Shown: positions 1 through 12,100 of the stretch, piece after piece | Position numbering within the stretch: the stretch's first letter is position 1 | How the letters are laid out: every line of letters begins with the position of its first letter | DNA from: Trileptium ribeirensis | Taxonomy: Eukaryota; Nematoda; Enoplea; Enoplida; Thoracostomopsidae | Assembly (NCBI GenBank): GCA_030248225.1 | Contig: JASANE010026831.1 | Location: 81,641-145,640, forward strand | DNA: 64,000 nt | Reading direction: 5' to 3' | Position numbers and translations under genes: made by a program | Notes under the pieces: generated by a model | Databases searched by the model: none | Seen by the model: only the letters and a program-made list of their open reading frames with translations | What the model was told of the DNA's origin: nothing

Positions 1-1609
1 CTGCAGTTTCATGCAGCAATATTTCCAAACCAGCTATGAACCTAACTATAACAAGCGCATCCAGAAAGCGATATTTCTGTCTTTCTTCAAGCTTGTTGCA
101 CGAAAACAATTTCACAGTTGTTGATAGCGCCTTGTTGTCACAGCCGTCAGGCTGTGACATTGATTTCACCTTTTGTCAGAGTGTGCATTACAGCTTTAAT
201 TGCACTGCACTGCACGAATCTCTTATAGTCATGAAAGCCTTTTCAGACCCGACCGCTGGAGTCTGCATGCCAGGCAAAAATGGCATGCAGCAAACGTCTC
301 GGATTTGTTGACTACAATTGAGATGAAAACATTTAGGAATTCCGAGAATTGATGACATCGAAAATTATATTATCAACTTTACCAAGTCTGAATTACATTA
401 ATGCTATTTCATAGACAGCATATTCGCAAACGCTGAAGTCAAATAATTTGACATGTTTCAAAAACCATATATTATGTTGAACCGTCGTAAAGTTTATATT
501 TAAGTAACTATATGTAGTACAGGCGCATAAATTCTATTGTTAATAGCAACATGACTGCTGTGACATTCTTCTTTTAAGAAGAAAACTTTTTCGTTTTGAA
601 ACGAAAGTTCTTGACACATAGTATGTGTTTCCGACAGGGTAGCTTGTTTATGTGATTGTTTGCATTTGTATACGCATGGAAAAATAATAGCTGATTAACT
701 TGAACAAGTGTTAACTTCGTGCAAATTCACTCCAATCAAAGTGGCATGTTGGACAGCATAGTAAGCACTGACAGCACCAGCACATTTACACTGTTCAGCT
801 AAGCGCTTTTTGTTCTATAAATTAACTCAAATCAAAATCTATAATTATTATTTTGCGCCATAACCAAAATAAATTTTGATGTTTTAGTCCGTAATCTATC
901 GAATATCTGGACCTATTTGATTTCCCACAGATTTCAGTAGCATATATGCGTTACTTTACTGAATTTATATTAGTCAAGTCAAGCTCTAGCTTTTATAAAG
1001 AAAAAGGGCCATAACTGTGTTCTCAGACCAAAGTCATCTCAATTATTGTTGCTGTTATATAATGGGATGCAAATTTTCACATGAACCGAAACGTGTGTAT
1101 GAGATTTCTAATGAGCATACCTAACAAGTTAAGTTAGTAAAGTATTCCGTGACCGATTCGGCAATGAACCGTAACTTAAAGTGATTATTTAAAGTTTGAC
1201 AAAAGACGATAATAATAATAATAATAATAATAGTATTAATACTTGAACACTCCACTGTTATATCAATATTTTAAATTAGTTCACTAGTATATTAGCTAAA
1301 CGGTTGTTAAGCTACGCTTAGCAACACAGGGATAATGTTGATATGTGCATAAACGCAGATTTAATGCATTATTTGTTTATGAGAAACACAAGAATGTGTT
1401 GATCAAAGATCAAATATCTTATGCACCACTATACCATAGAACGGTGTTGAATACCTAAGTGCGAATATATGAACATTGAGAATCTCTTGCGAATTTTAAC
1501 AGATGTCTGAACGTAATATAAATAGATAGTCAATACATATTTTATGTGTCATTTACCATTAATTATGCACACATGCACACCTGTCATGGACACATTATAT
1601 ATATATCGT
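1..1609. other. Unassigned AT-rich sequence
   Basis: I see no convincing gene here. The short open frames have no recognisable domain. A simple (TAA)n run lies at about 1209-1232. The N-terminal exons of the downstream glutamine synthetase would be expected upstream of 3185, but I could not find them in this stretch. Confidence 0.5.
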
Positions 1610-2342
1610 AGACATCAGGCTAAGAAGTTTCTAGGATTAAAAACAACCGTTCCATTGATTTTTCACTCCCCGATTTTAAGTTTTATATTTACCCCTTTAA
1701 GTCAAGTTTCTAGGATTAAAAACAACCCTTCCATTGATTTTTCACTCCCCGATTTTAAGTTTTATATTTACCACTTTAAGTCAAGTTTCTAGGATTAAAT
1801 ACAACCCTTCCATTGATTTTTCACTCCCCGATTTTAAGTTTTATATTTACCACTTTAAGTCAAGTTTCTAGGATTAAAAACAACCCTTCCATTGATTTTT
1901 CACTCCCCGATTTTAAGTTTTATATTTACCACTTTAAGTCAAGTTTCTAGGATTAAAAACAACGCTTCCATTGATTTTTCACTCCCCGATTTTAAGTGTT
2001 ATATTTACCGCTTTAAGTCAAGTTTCTAGGATTAAAAACAACCCTTCCATTGATTTTTCACTCCCCGATTTTGAGTTTTATATTTACCCCTTTAAGTCAA
2101 GTTTCTAGGATTAAAAACAACCCTTCCATTGATTTTTCACTCCCCGATTTTAAGTTTTATATTTACCCCTTTAAGTTAAGTTTCTAGGATTAAAAACAAC
2201 CCTTCCATTGATTTTTCACTTCCCGATTTTAAGTTTTATATTTACCCCTTTAAGTCAAGTTTCTAGGATTAAAAACAACCCTTCCATTGATTTTCACTCC
2301 CCGATTTTAAGTTATATATTTACCCCTTTAAATCAAGTATTT
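1610..2342. repeat. 79-bp minisatellite, about nine copies
   Basis: The word CTAGGATTAAA recurs at 1631, 1710, 1789, 1868, 1947, 2026, 2105, 2184 and 2263, a spacing of 79 bp (the last copy has a 1-bp deletion further on). Copies differ by only a few substitutions, so the array is young. The open frames crossing it are repeat translations, not genes. It lies upstream of the first visible glutamine synthetase exon, so it is probably in an early intron or the 5' flank. Confidence 0.93.
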
Positions 2343-2429
2343 GCTCAAATGCAACTTAATGCGATACGAACTAGTTGTTTAACTCGGTCCGACACGTAGC
2401 GTCCGTTTGGCTGCGTGATGTTATTCGAT

Positions 2430-2560
2430 GGCGTTGCGAGGAGCCTTAAGGAACCTAGCAACAACGGCGTCACAGCTCAGTGGATAGGGAGCATAACCCT
2501 AAAGTACACTGCTCGGGCTATAGTCGCCACGCCGTCAACAATTTTTTCAACGCTAGTCAA
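2430..2560 (+). repeat. Candidate tRNA-derived SINE
   Basis: A GCGAGG-CCTTAAGGAACC head is followed by a tRNA-like stretch with an A-box-like CAGCTCAGTGGATAGGGAGC. GGCGT at about 2467 can pair with ACGCC near 2535. A similar head plus tRNA-like module occurs in reverse at 4150-4300, which suggests one SINE family. The B box is weak, so this is tentative. Confidence 0.38.
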
Positions 2561-3184
2561 AATGCAAACTAATTCGTGAAGTAAAGGGTGACACAAGGAA
2601 AGAGTAATTACATCATTATTATTCCAACAATATGCAGTTCTGGTTATGTCATAAATTCTGATTATAATTGTGTTATGTAAATTTAATATATACGTGTCAC
2701 GGAAACCAAACTTCTTGCGAATGCATACAAATTATTACTAATACGTTTTGATAGTACGTTAGGGAACTACGCGTTTGACATGTTTAATATTTCACACCTG
2801 CAATGTTTCTGTATCCGTGCGAGTACAATTAAGTCATCCAGAAACTTAAATGAAAAGCACTGCGCTATAACGCATGTCATCTGTGATTGCAGTCCTCTAA
2901 ACCTAAACTCTAGGCAGTTTTGGGTGGAGGTAAGTTAACTGTCGGCACTGATGTCTAGCTAGCAAATACTGCTGAATTGTGCTTTTGCCTCTACTCCGCT
3001 GATCGACGACATAGTTGTGTGCAAATGAATGTTGGACCATACTATTGTGAAAAAGGACGTATTTTTGGGCGAAAAACAAGCTCTTCGAACATCTGCTGCT
3101 TCAGACAGAGTAGATGATATATTATTCGTTAGACTAAATAAATGTTAGACACTTATAAAATACTATTCTTATTACATTTTAAAG

Positions 3185-6100
3185 ATATACCAAATTGGGC
3201 ATACGATGGATCGAGTACAGGCCAAGCAGAAGGACACGAATCAGACATGACGTTGAAGCCGATTTATATGTGTCCGGATCCGTTTTTGCGAAGACCACAT
3301 GTTATTGTCATGTGTGAATCGTACGATACCAAAGGAAAGCCGGCAGGTTTGTGTGTTCTTGAAACAATTATAATCCAATGAATAATCGTGTGATTATTGA
3401 AAATCATTGAACTAACTTTATTTTCCATTGCTAAAAACTCTTAATAGAACATTTTCGGCTAAATTACTAATAATTAAAAAATGAATATTGTTTTAAACAT
3501 GTATTTGTCACATATTTAGAATACACGTATTGAAGTCTGTGTATCACCTTTACCATAATTAGCAACAGTACATCGGTGTATCTGACGCTGCTTTTGATTT
3601 GCCGTGTAATGATATAACCAGTCCGTCTCCGAACTGTGATATTCCGACGACGCTATGGCAAAAACATAACCTGATTAGAAAAAATCACGTTTCACCTAAA
3701 TGTTAGTCGAAAATGAGGCATTCATCTAGTCCCATCCATCAAAAAGTTTTCCACTGACTGGTTTGATTTTCAATGTGGTACCTATATTACAACTGCGCTG
3801 CAGTTATCGTAAATCAGTAAGTGCAGAAAGCCGTATCTACAACTATCCTATATATATCTGGTAAGTTTATCTATGGTAAGATGTCTTATCTACACAGGAA
3901 TTAACACAACTTTCTTTGGAGAAGAGCCGAGTCTAAGTAGTTTACAGGTTTTACGTTGAAGCTGATGTCGGTGTCCCATCATGTTGCAGGTACGTAAAAT
4001 TTTTCCAGAAACAAGCTATAATGTTGCTTCTTTTTAGACTATATAAATCATAACAAAACGATTATATATTATAACAGATGGCAAAACGAATATATTAGTT
4101 GATTGGATAAAACGTCTAAAAACATAAAAAAGTCTAAAGTGATATTAATCCATTCCTTCCTAAACTAATGTGCATGTCGTAGAGTCTTGAGCAAATTTTA
4201 CCCCTGCGGCGAACTGAACCAGCCTCGTGTGCTAGCCACTACGCTATCTGGGACCTATTGTTCGGTTACTTAAGGAACCTCACAAAGCGAGTGAACAACA
4301 ACTCACCCGCAAACGCACACTGCACGAGAATCTCGGTTAGTGCATTGTGTTGGAATGTACGTGCTGACAAATGTGTCAATATAAGAACTAAAGGATTAAA
4401 TCCAAAAAAATTTCACTGATGTTTTCTAAAATTTAAAACTACACTAAAAATATACTAGTAACTCTACTGGGATTGCAGAACGTAGTGAGGCATAGCAACA
4501 CCTATGCCTTTTGCGTGCACAGGCAATCAGCTCACGATAGCATACGTCAATATCACATACGTGAATATTACACAATACCACACAAGTTAAACAAAACTAA
4601 CACCGGCAATAAGTTTCCCGTACCCCAAAATCCCCAAGTGCAAGCTAGCAGCCTCCCTAACAGTAAAATTTGGAGTTTTGGGTCGATGAACCATGGCGGC
4701 GTCATACTTCCGTACCCATATAACCATAGATCGCAGAGCAAATCAACACCAGCAGTGAGTTTGTAAGTTAAGTGAGTAAAACTTTTCAGCTTCCCAGGAT
4801 GTCAGAGCAAATTTTCGAAGGTTGAGTAGGGTAACCACGGGGTTGCCATACTTCAAACCCCATTAACCGGAGCCTTAATCGAAAAACAAAAAAGGGGCAT
4901 CGGCATTTATCATTTTACCATGAAACAAAACCAACCATAGAAAAAACTTCGAAAGTTAAGATAAAAATGACTTTGCCTCCGTGAAAGGTACTAAAATGGG
5001 GTAAAAACCCTAATTTTGACCTCTGACCCCGAACCATAAGGCATCATACCCCTGAACCCATGTAATCAAGGGTCACACAGCAAAACCAACACAGGAAATG
5101 AATTTCTCACGCCCGCCCGAAAACCCCCAAGTGCAACTTTTCATCCGTCCAGAACGTCAGAAAAAATTTCTAATTTTGGGTCGAGGAACCATTGGGGCGC
5201 CATACCCCCGTACCTCAAACCCAATAAATCCAGAACCGGACCGTTAATCGAAAAACAAAAAAGGGACATCGGCATTTGTCATTTTATTACGTATGAAATA
5301 AATGAAATAGAGAATAAAAGCTAACAATAACCTTGCTTCCTTGAAGGGTACTAAAATGGGGTAAAATGGAGCCAATAACCTACATTTGGACCCCTGACGT
5401 CGCAACTAGACACCAAATAAAAACGCTAGGAGATGTAGACGGTATATCGACTATACCGGTTCGAATGAGCCCAAGGTCATGAAAATCGGTTAAGTCTTTC
5501 TGTAGTTATGGCCGATCACACACAAAGACACACACACGGAATTTAAAAGATTTCACCCTGCAACACACAGTCTCCACTATGTTTCACTACGTTCTGATAA
5601 ATTTATGGTGTACCGCTACTGAAAGTCTAAATTACTTTTTAATTTTTAATTAGAAGCGGGAGCAGATATGAAATCGTCACTGCAACATTTTTACACAAAT
5701 TGTTTTAATTAGCAGCCAGTATGAGACACTGTATATGGGGAACTGATTACCTTTAAAAGGCAGCACAAAACAACAATGTTTATACATCAATTTCATTGTG
5801 TATTTAGCAACCAACTTGAGACATGATGCTATGCTTGCTCTGCAAGCTGCCAAGGACCAAGAGCCGTGGTTTGGAATGGAACAAGAGTATACCCTGATTT
5901 CTAAACATAATCGGCCTTATGGATGGAATTCAGATCCCAGTTTGTTTCCAAACGCTCAGGGTAAGTATATAATATTCTTCAGTTGCCCCACCATGTAAGT
6001 GCAGATAATTAATTTTGGTTGTTTATCCTACAGGTTTAAACACCCATTAATTGAGCATAAAATTATGATAATTTTATTCACCTTTATAGCAGATGCTATA

Positions 6101-9100
6101 ACGAGGTCATGATTGCTTTGCGAGATATATTTCGAAAATAGCTATCGACGACGGCTATCACTCACATATAATAGTTATCAAACGACATTAGAATAACAAA
6201 TTTCCGTTTACGTTTGTTTTTATTTATTAAAGTTATCATAGTGTGGCACAAAAAACAATAAATAAAATTAAACATTTTCACAACGTAGTCAACACAATTC
6301 GCAGCTCTAGTGCAATCGCATCCGCGGCAAGAGTAACGTAGATGAAGCCGGAGGCCGGCCTAGAGACCGTGGGGCTGCCGCTTTTCGGTCGGGTGGATCA
6401 GCCGGAAGTCCGACGGGCCGATAACCCTGCCTGCATTTTGACTGCCCGGTAATCCGGCCGACTACTATCCCAGCCGGTCGGTATTTTTACCAGACGTTGT
6501 ACCGAACAAGTTCAGGACATTATATGCTATGCAGCTGTGGCTATCATATTTATTTGGTTATGCAAAAATAGATTATATCCTTTCTATTTTAAGTGGTAGT
6601 TTTTTTTTCAATAGTTCATATGACTCTTAAACTCTGTGTATATTAACGTTTTTTGTGCTTTCTGTTACGTCTTGGATGATTTAGTGTTATATTATGGCTC
6701 AAAAATTGATTCAAGTACGATCAGTGCGATCACTACAACAGCGTTTTACATTTAAAGTTTACTATGGCGAAAACGTAACTTTCTCTCAGCACATGTATAA
6801 CATAAATGTCGATGGGAGGTTCGGAAGATTAGCCCTAAGTGTCGTCCGAACATAAGGATCGAAGCTCCCAAGCCGCATTCCCGATGAAAGCTCCGTATCC
6901 ATTAAAATCAGCTAATGTCATGTTTTATAAAGTAAACTGCTGAAAACATTGCATATATTTGGGAGAAAATAGGTCAAGACGCGAAGCCATATAACGTTTC
7001 AAAAGAGCAATTTATTTTAGCAAGTTAAACGTTTGAGTCATCATTCCGCCATCCGATCTTCAGTTATGTATGTCAGTGGGTTCACCGTAACAAATGCTAC
7101 ACAGACTAACTACCAGCACTTAGTTAAAAAACTGAAATTATATATGGCAATAAATATGTTATAAATATATATCATGTTCATATATGCGCATGGGTGAGAG
7201 AGGTTATATACCTTCCCCTGAGGCGCTGGATCTCCCTCCTCTCCCTCGGGCCTTCCCTTATCTCCCACATGAGAGGTATACCGATCATTCTGATGCTCCA
7301 CTCTCCACCTCACGAAGGCGCGCGGGATATCTTGGCACAAATACGCAAAAACGGGGAATTAGGCAAAAATTGGGAGCAACTAGGTAAAGTGAGGGAAAAT
7401 TGGCAAAAATTAAGAAAAATTTTGAGTCCCAAAAAATTCCCAAATTTATCGCCGTGACGACCTCTCCTCTCTCCCCCGGACGGAGACCCCGAAGACCTCC
7501 CACTCGAACCACCCGCTTTCTCCGGAACTTTGGAACTAGCACATGTATGATTATGTTAGTTTATCTAGGTACGTCATTATCTTATACAAATATTGTTATA
7601 TTTTAGTGTTATGTTAGTATGTAATGTACGGTATTATGTAAAAAAGGGATATTATATCTATTACGCAGGTCCGTACTATTGCGGTCATGGTGCACTGCGG
7701 GCTTGGGGCCGTCATATAGCCGAGTCACATCTTTTTGCATGTTTATATGCTGGAATCAGAAACACTGGAACAAATGGTGAAGTCATGCCGGGGCAGGTCA
7801 GTTTTTCGCATTGTTAAAATGAAAGTCAAACCTGCGCGCCAGATTCAAAGCTCGATCTTTAAAGAAGCAAATGTTTTTAGACTGCGAAATTTTCACATTT
7901 AAGCTTTCATACGTACATTAACGTAATTTAGTATTTATATGATATGCAGGAGCTCAGAATTAAGCATTCTGCCCTGGAATATATTGCATTTGAAGGTAAT
8001 ATAAAATATATTTAACTGTTCGGATAACGCATCGGAAAACACCGATTTAGTGAAACATCCTTATAACGTAGAATACTTTAAAATTTCGATCTTTTCCTTT
8101 TATACCTTTTTATTCGTATTAACTAAGTGAAAATCGATGTTCCAGGCTAAAATTGCACCCTAATTTCGCCATTATTACCATGTATATATTCAAATTTGTA
8201 ACACGTAGACAAAAGCATGTACCAACATTTCATAGCGCTCTAACGCAAGATGGGATATACTCGTTACTGACTACAATTCCTCGTGGAACATCCGCGTAAA
8301 ATCTCAAGTGATTACCTACCCTACTGAACAACGGACGTTTAAGACATAACATACAATGTTTTACACTAAAGATACGTTATTGCGGCCCGTGTCATCTGTA
8401 CAGGCTTCCTAACTTTTTGGGGGGCGATTATGGAAATTTTACTATTTATGTGCGTCTCTGTACAACAACGCACAAAAAATCTTCAATATTTGTTTTCCAA
8501 CTGCCCATCTTCCCAATTTCGTGTCTTCCCAGGTGTGAAGATCGGAAATTCGGAAGATATTTCCAACTTCCTATCTTCCCAATTTCCCATGTCTCGATTT
8601 TCAGAACCTCCATTTTCAGAACTTTTAAAATTTTCCATCTTCCCAATTTCCCAACTACCCAATATCCCGTCTTCCAATTTCGCAACCTCGCAGTTTCCTA
8701 TCTTAATTTCCCATCTTCTGCATTTTTTAATATCTCAGTTTTCCATCTTCCCAATTTCCCATCTTTGCGTATTCGGAAAAGTTTAACATCGTTGAGTAAT
8801 TTTAGTGTTTACTACACTGTTTTTGTTATGCAGACGTAAGGGTTTTGTGGCAAAATGAACATCCAAAAGCTGCTGAAGCACCAATAACAATGTTATAAAT
8901 ACATTTTTGTGCATCAAATCGTGTGGCGGTAATAGAGTTTTTTGTAAGTACATGAATCGTCAACTTATGCATATTTCTATCTATAGTGGGAGTATCAGAT
9001 TGGCCCATGCACTGGCATCGAAGTTGCGGATCATCTATGGGTCGCCCGCTACCTAATGGAAAGAATGGCAGAAGAATTTTCCGCGGACGTGTCACTTTCA

Positions 9101-12100
9101 CCAAAACCGATGGAAGGTGATTGGAATGGCTCCGGAAATCATTGCAACTTTTCCACGAAAGCTATGCGTGAGGCAGGTGGAATGGAGTAGGTCTTTGTTT
9201 CTTTATATGGCCTGTGATAAACCTAAAATCTCGGCTAGTTTGTTTTAAAATTTAATTCAAATCAACCGTATTTGAAAAAAAATTTACCAAAGATTGGTAC
9301 AAGTTAACCAAAGATTGGTAAAATGTTACCTGGAAAAAAGTATAGTCCAGCAATCCTAAGGCAGAAATAGTGCTGTAAGTAACAGGCAGCAGATAACGTT
9401 TTCGGTCCACGTCCCTCCGACAATCCGTGACGTCAACGTGTTTGGATCTCTTAGATTCATGAAATCCGTCTATAACTGCGATCAAGCATGACAAAATTTT
9501 ATAGGTGTAAGTATTCTGTTTCCAAAATCGGCCCAAGTAACACTTAACTTCGTTAATATTTTTCCTCACGACACGATACTAATTCCACGTTGGAAATTAC
9601 TCTATGTGAAATACTGCGACAAATAAATAACCGATAAGCAACCTGACCCTTTTTGTAATCTACTTTTATATGTATATTTATAACACCTTGCTTTAAGGTT
9701 TAGGCACCTTCATTATATTTCTAGTTCATAACATATATTCAAATTATTTCTGGCTGCAAGACATGTAAGTAAACATCCTAGACTGCAACATAGAAAAATT
9801 ATTGAGCACCTGCTTCCTCGTTCGGGAAATCCAGTATCTGTAATAACTTCACAGGCGCGTACGACTACATCGGTGAGTCAACCGAATAGGCAATTTTCGC
9901 TGACACAATGACCTGGATTCAGAACTGATTCGTGATTTTAGATTTTTATCGTTGTTGCGAAGCTGAAAAGCATGCATGCTCATACGGTCGTAGTGGAGGC
10001 ATTACCCCATGAGGCACCGAAGCCCGCGGCTTAGTGCAACCAAGCCAGCCGACCGGGCCGCACACCCCCACGCCCTACATTTTGACCGGCCTACCCATGA
10101 CCCGGCTACCCCCTTGGACTTCGGACCTAGGTCGATGCACTCCGAAAAGTCTCATCAGATTGAAGTAGACTTGACGGAATACGAAAAGACGTTGGAAATT
10201 ATTTATGTAATTTTAGTGTAATTGTGAGCGCAATAAAGGATAAATTGGCGATGCGTCATACGGAACATATCGCTGTTTATGGAAAAGGAAATGAAAAACG
10301 ACTCACAGGCGCCCATGAAACAGCCAAAATTGACGAATTTACATGGGGTGTCGGACATCGAGGTGCTAGCGTTCGTATTCCTCGACCTGTTGCTGAAAAG
10401 GGCTATGTAAGTTCAATCTTGCAGCAAGATAACGAACACTCTTTTCACATTCGATACGTAGTTCGGTTACAGCTTAAAACAATATCATAGACTGTGCTAA
10501 AAACGCAACTGCCCTTCAAATTTTAGAAATAACTTAACTTCATAATTTTATATAACGCTAATGCTAATAGCTAAAATATTGCGTTTCTACGAGATTATTT
10601 ACAACGTGGAGTCCACGTTATGTGATATAAGACAGCTATCAATGTGAATCTTAGTGATCCTTTGAGGTAGAAGTCCAAATTTAACAAACTCATTGTTTTA
10701 CATGTTTGAGAAAATGGTACAGTTTTGTAATTCCGAAAGGAGGTTTATAGAGAAAAATGAAGTGACACTTGATCGTTAAGAATATCTTTATTTTACAAAA
10801 TTATACCCATCAATATTCCCATCTACCATTGGGCACTTAGCGCACTAAAATTCGAAGGAAATATGCAATTTTTGTCCGAACCCACAGCTTTATAGAAAAT
10901 AAAAATGCATTTTACCGCATTAAATTATTTTGCCGCAAAATATCCTAGTTGTGCCTTTTACTAATTTTCATTTGTCCAAGCTGAAGGTTGCGATGTCGAC
11001 GGTAAAAACGAATTTCTAATCTTTTCTATAATTATATCTTGTAACGTTGATCATATTGGCCAAATTATTGCATAGCCAGTCATTAAAAGCTCTAATTCTG
11101 GATTTGCTTTTTGTTTTCGTTTTGCTCTTTTGTCAAGAATCATAAAAGTATAATTTTCATGATAGTTGGGTATTCGCCGACCCAGGTGCTTAGTATAATA
11201 TAGGTAAAGAAATTGGCGTATAGGATCAATGTCGGTGTTGTGGCAAGCAAGATAAATAGATAACTTTGCTATTTCAATGAAGCCCAAGGACTGAAATATT
11301 AATTTTACAAAATGTGTCCCACTACGCATAATGTATTGTAAAACAAAATAGAGAGACATGTTTCAGGCACAATGTCTCTGACTCGTTTAGCTTGACCACT
11401 TAAGCCCATATCGTGATTTAATGGCTAAGGACTAATGGTTATTCAGCTTATACACGCTTATAAAACTTAGTTTAGCTCACATAGACTAAGATTAATTTAT
11501 GCATGGCAAAAAGTTGCGATATAGCTTGACTACCTAAACTTAGGCGTATATCGCAATAATTGATTGCCTAAACTGTTTTATTTGTAAAGCTCATATACTT
11601 CTAGAAATATTGATTTGGCTGACATAGACCCAGCTTATTTATATAGCCATTCCAAAAATGTCGCGATATAGTTTGGCCACCTATGTGTGTATTGTAACCA
11701 ACTGCCAAATACTTTTGTTCGTATAGTGCCTGCACACCTAGAAAACTTAGTTTGGCTCACATGGGGTTACCCTTTATTTATACATCCGTGACAAAAATGT
11801 CACCACCTAGGTGTATATAATTTCCCAATACTTTTGTTCGTACAGCTCACACACCGCTATGAAACTTAACTGTAAATATGAGGACCAAATTTTTAGGAAT
11901 ATTTGCGAAAGAATAATTAGTCATAAATATTGCTACTAAATTACAAAATTTTTAAGACTACAATTCTTATGCAGAGTTTACAGAAATTCGTTTCTACAAA
12001 TTCGGTGCTCTGATTGGTGAAGATCTGTTGCATACCAATTTATAGTAGCTTTATTGGTTCCGCTTTTATTTCAACAAGTTTATAGAACAACCTGAGTCAT

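Noticed and set aside
8417..8839. Overlapping open frames of up to 140 codons on both strands
   Set aside because: All translate the TTCCCA repeat into Phe-Pro-Ile-Ser or Trp-Glu-Ile-Gly strings.
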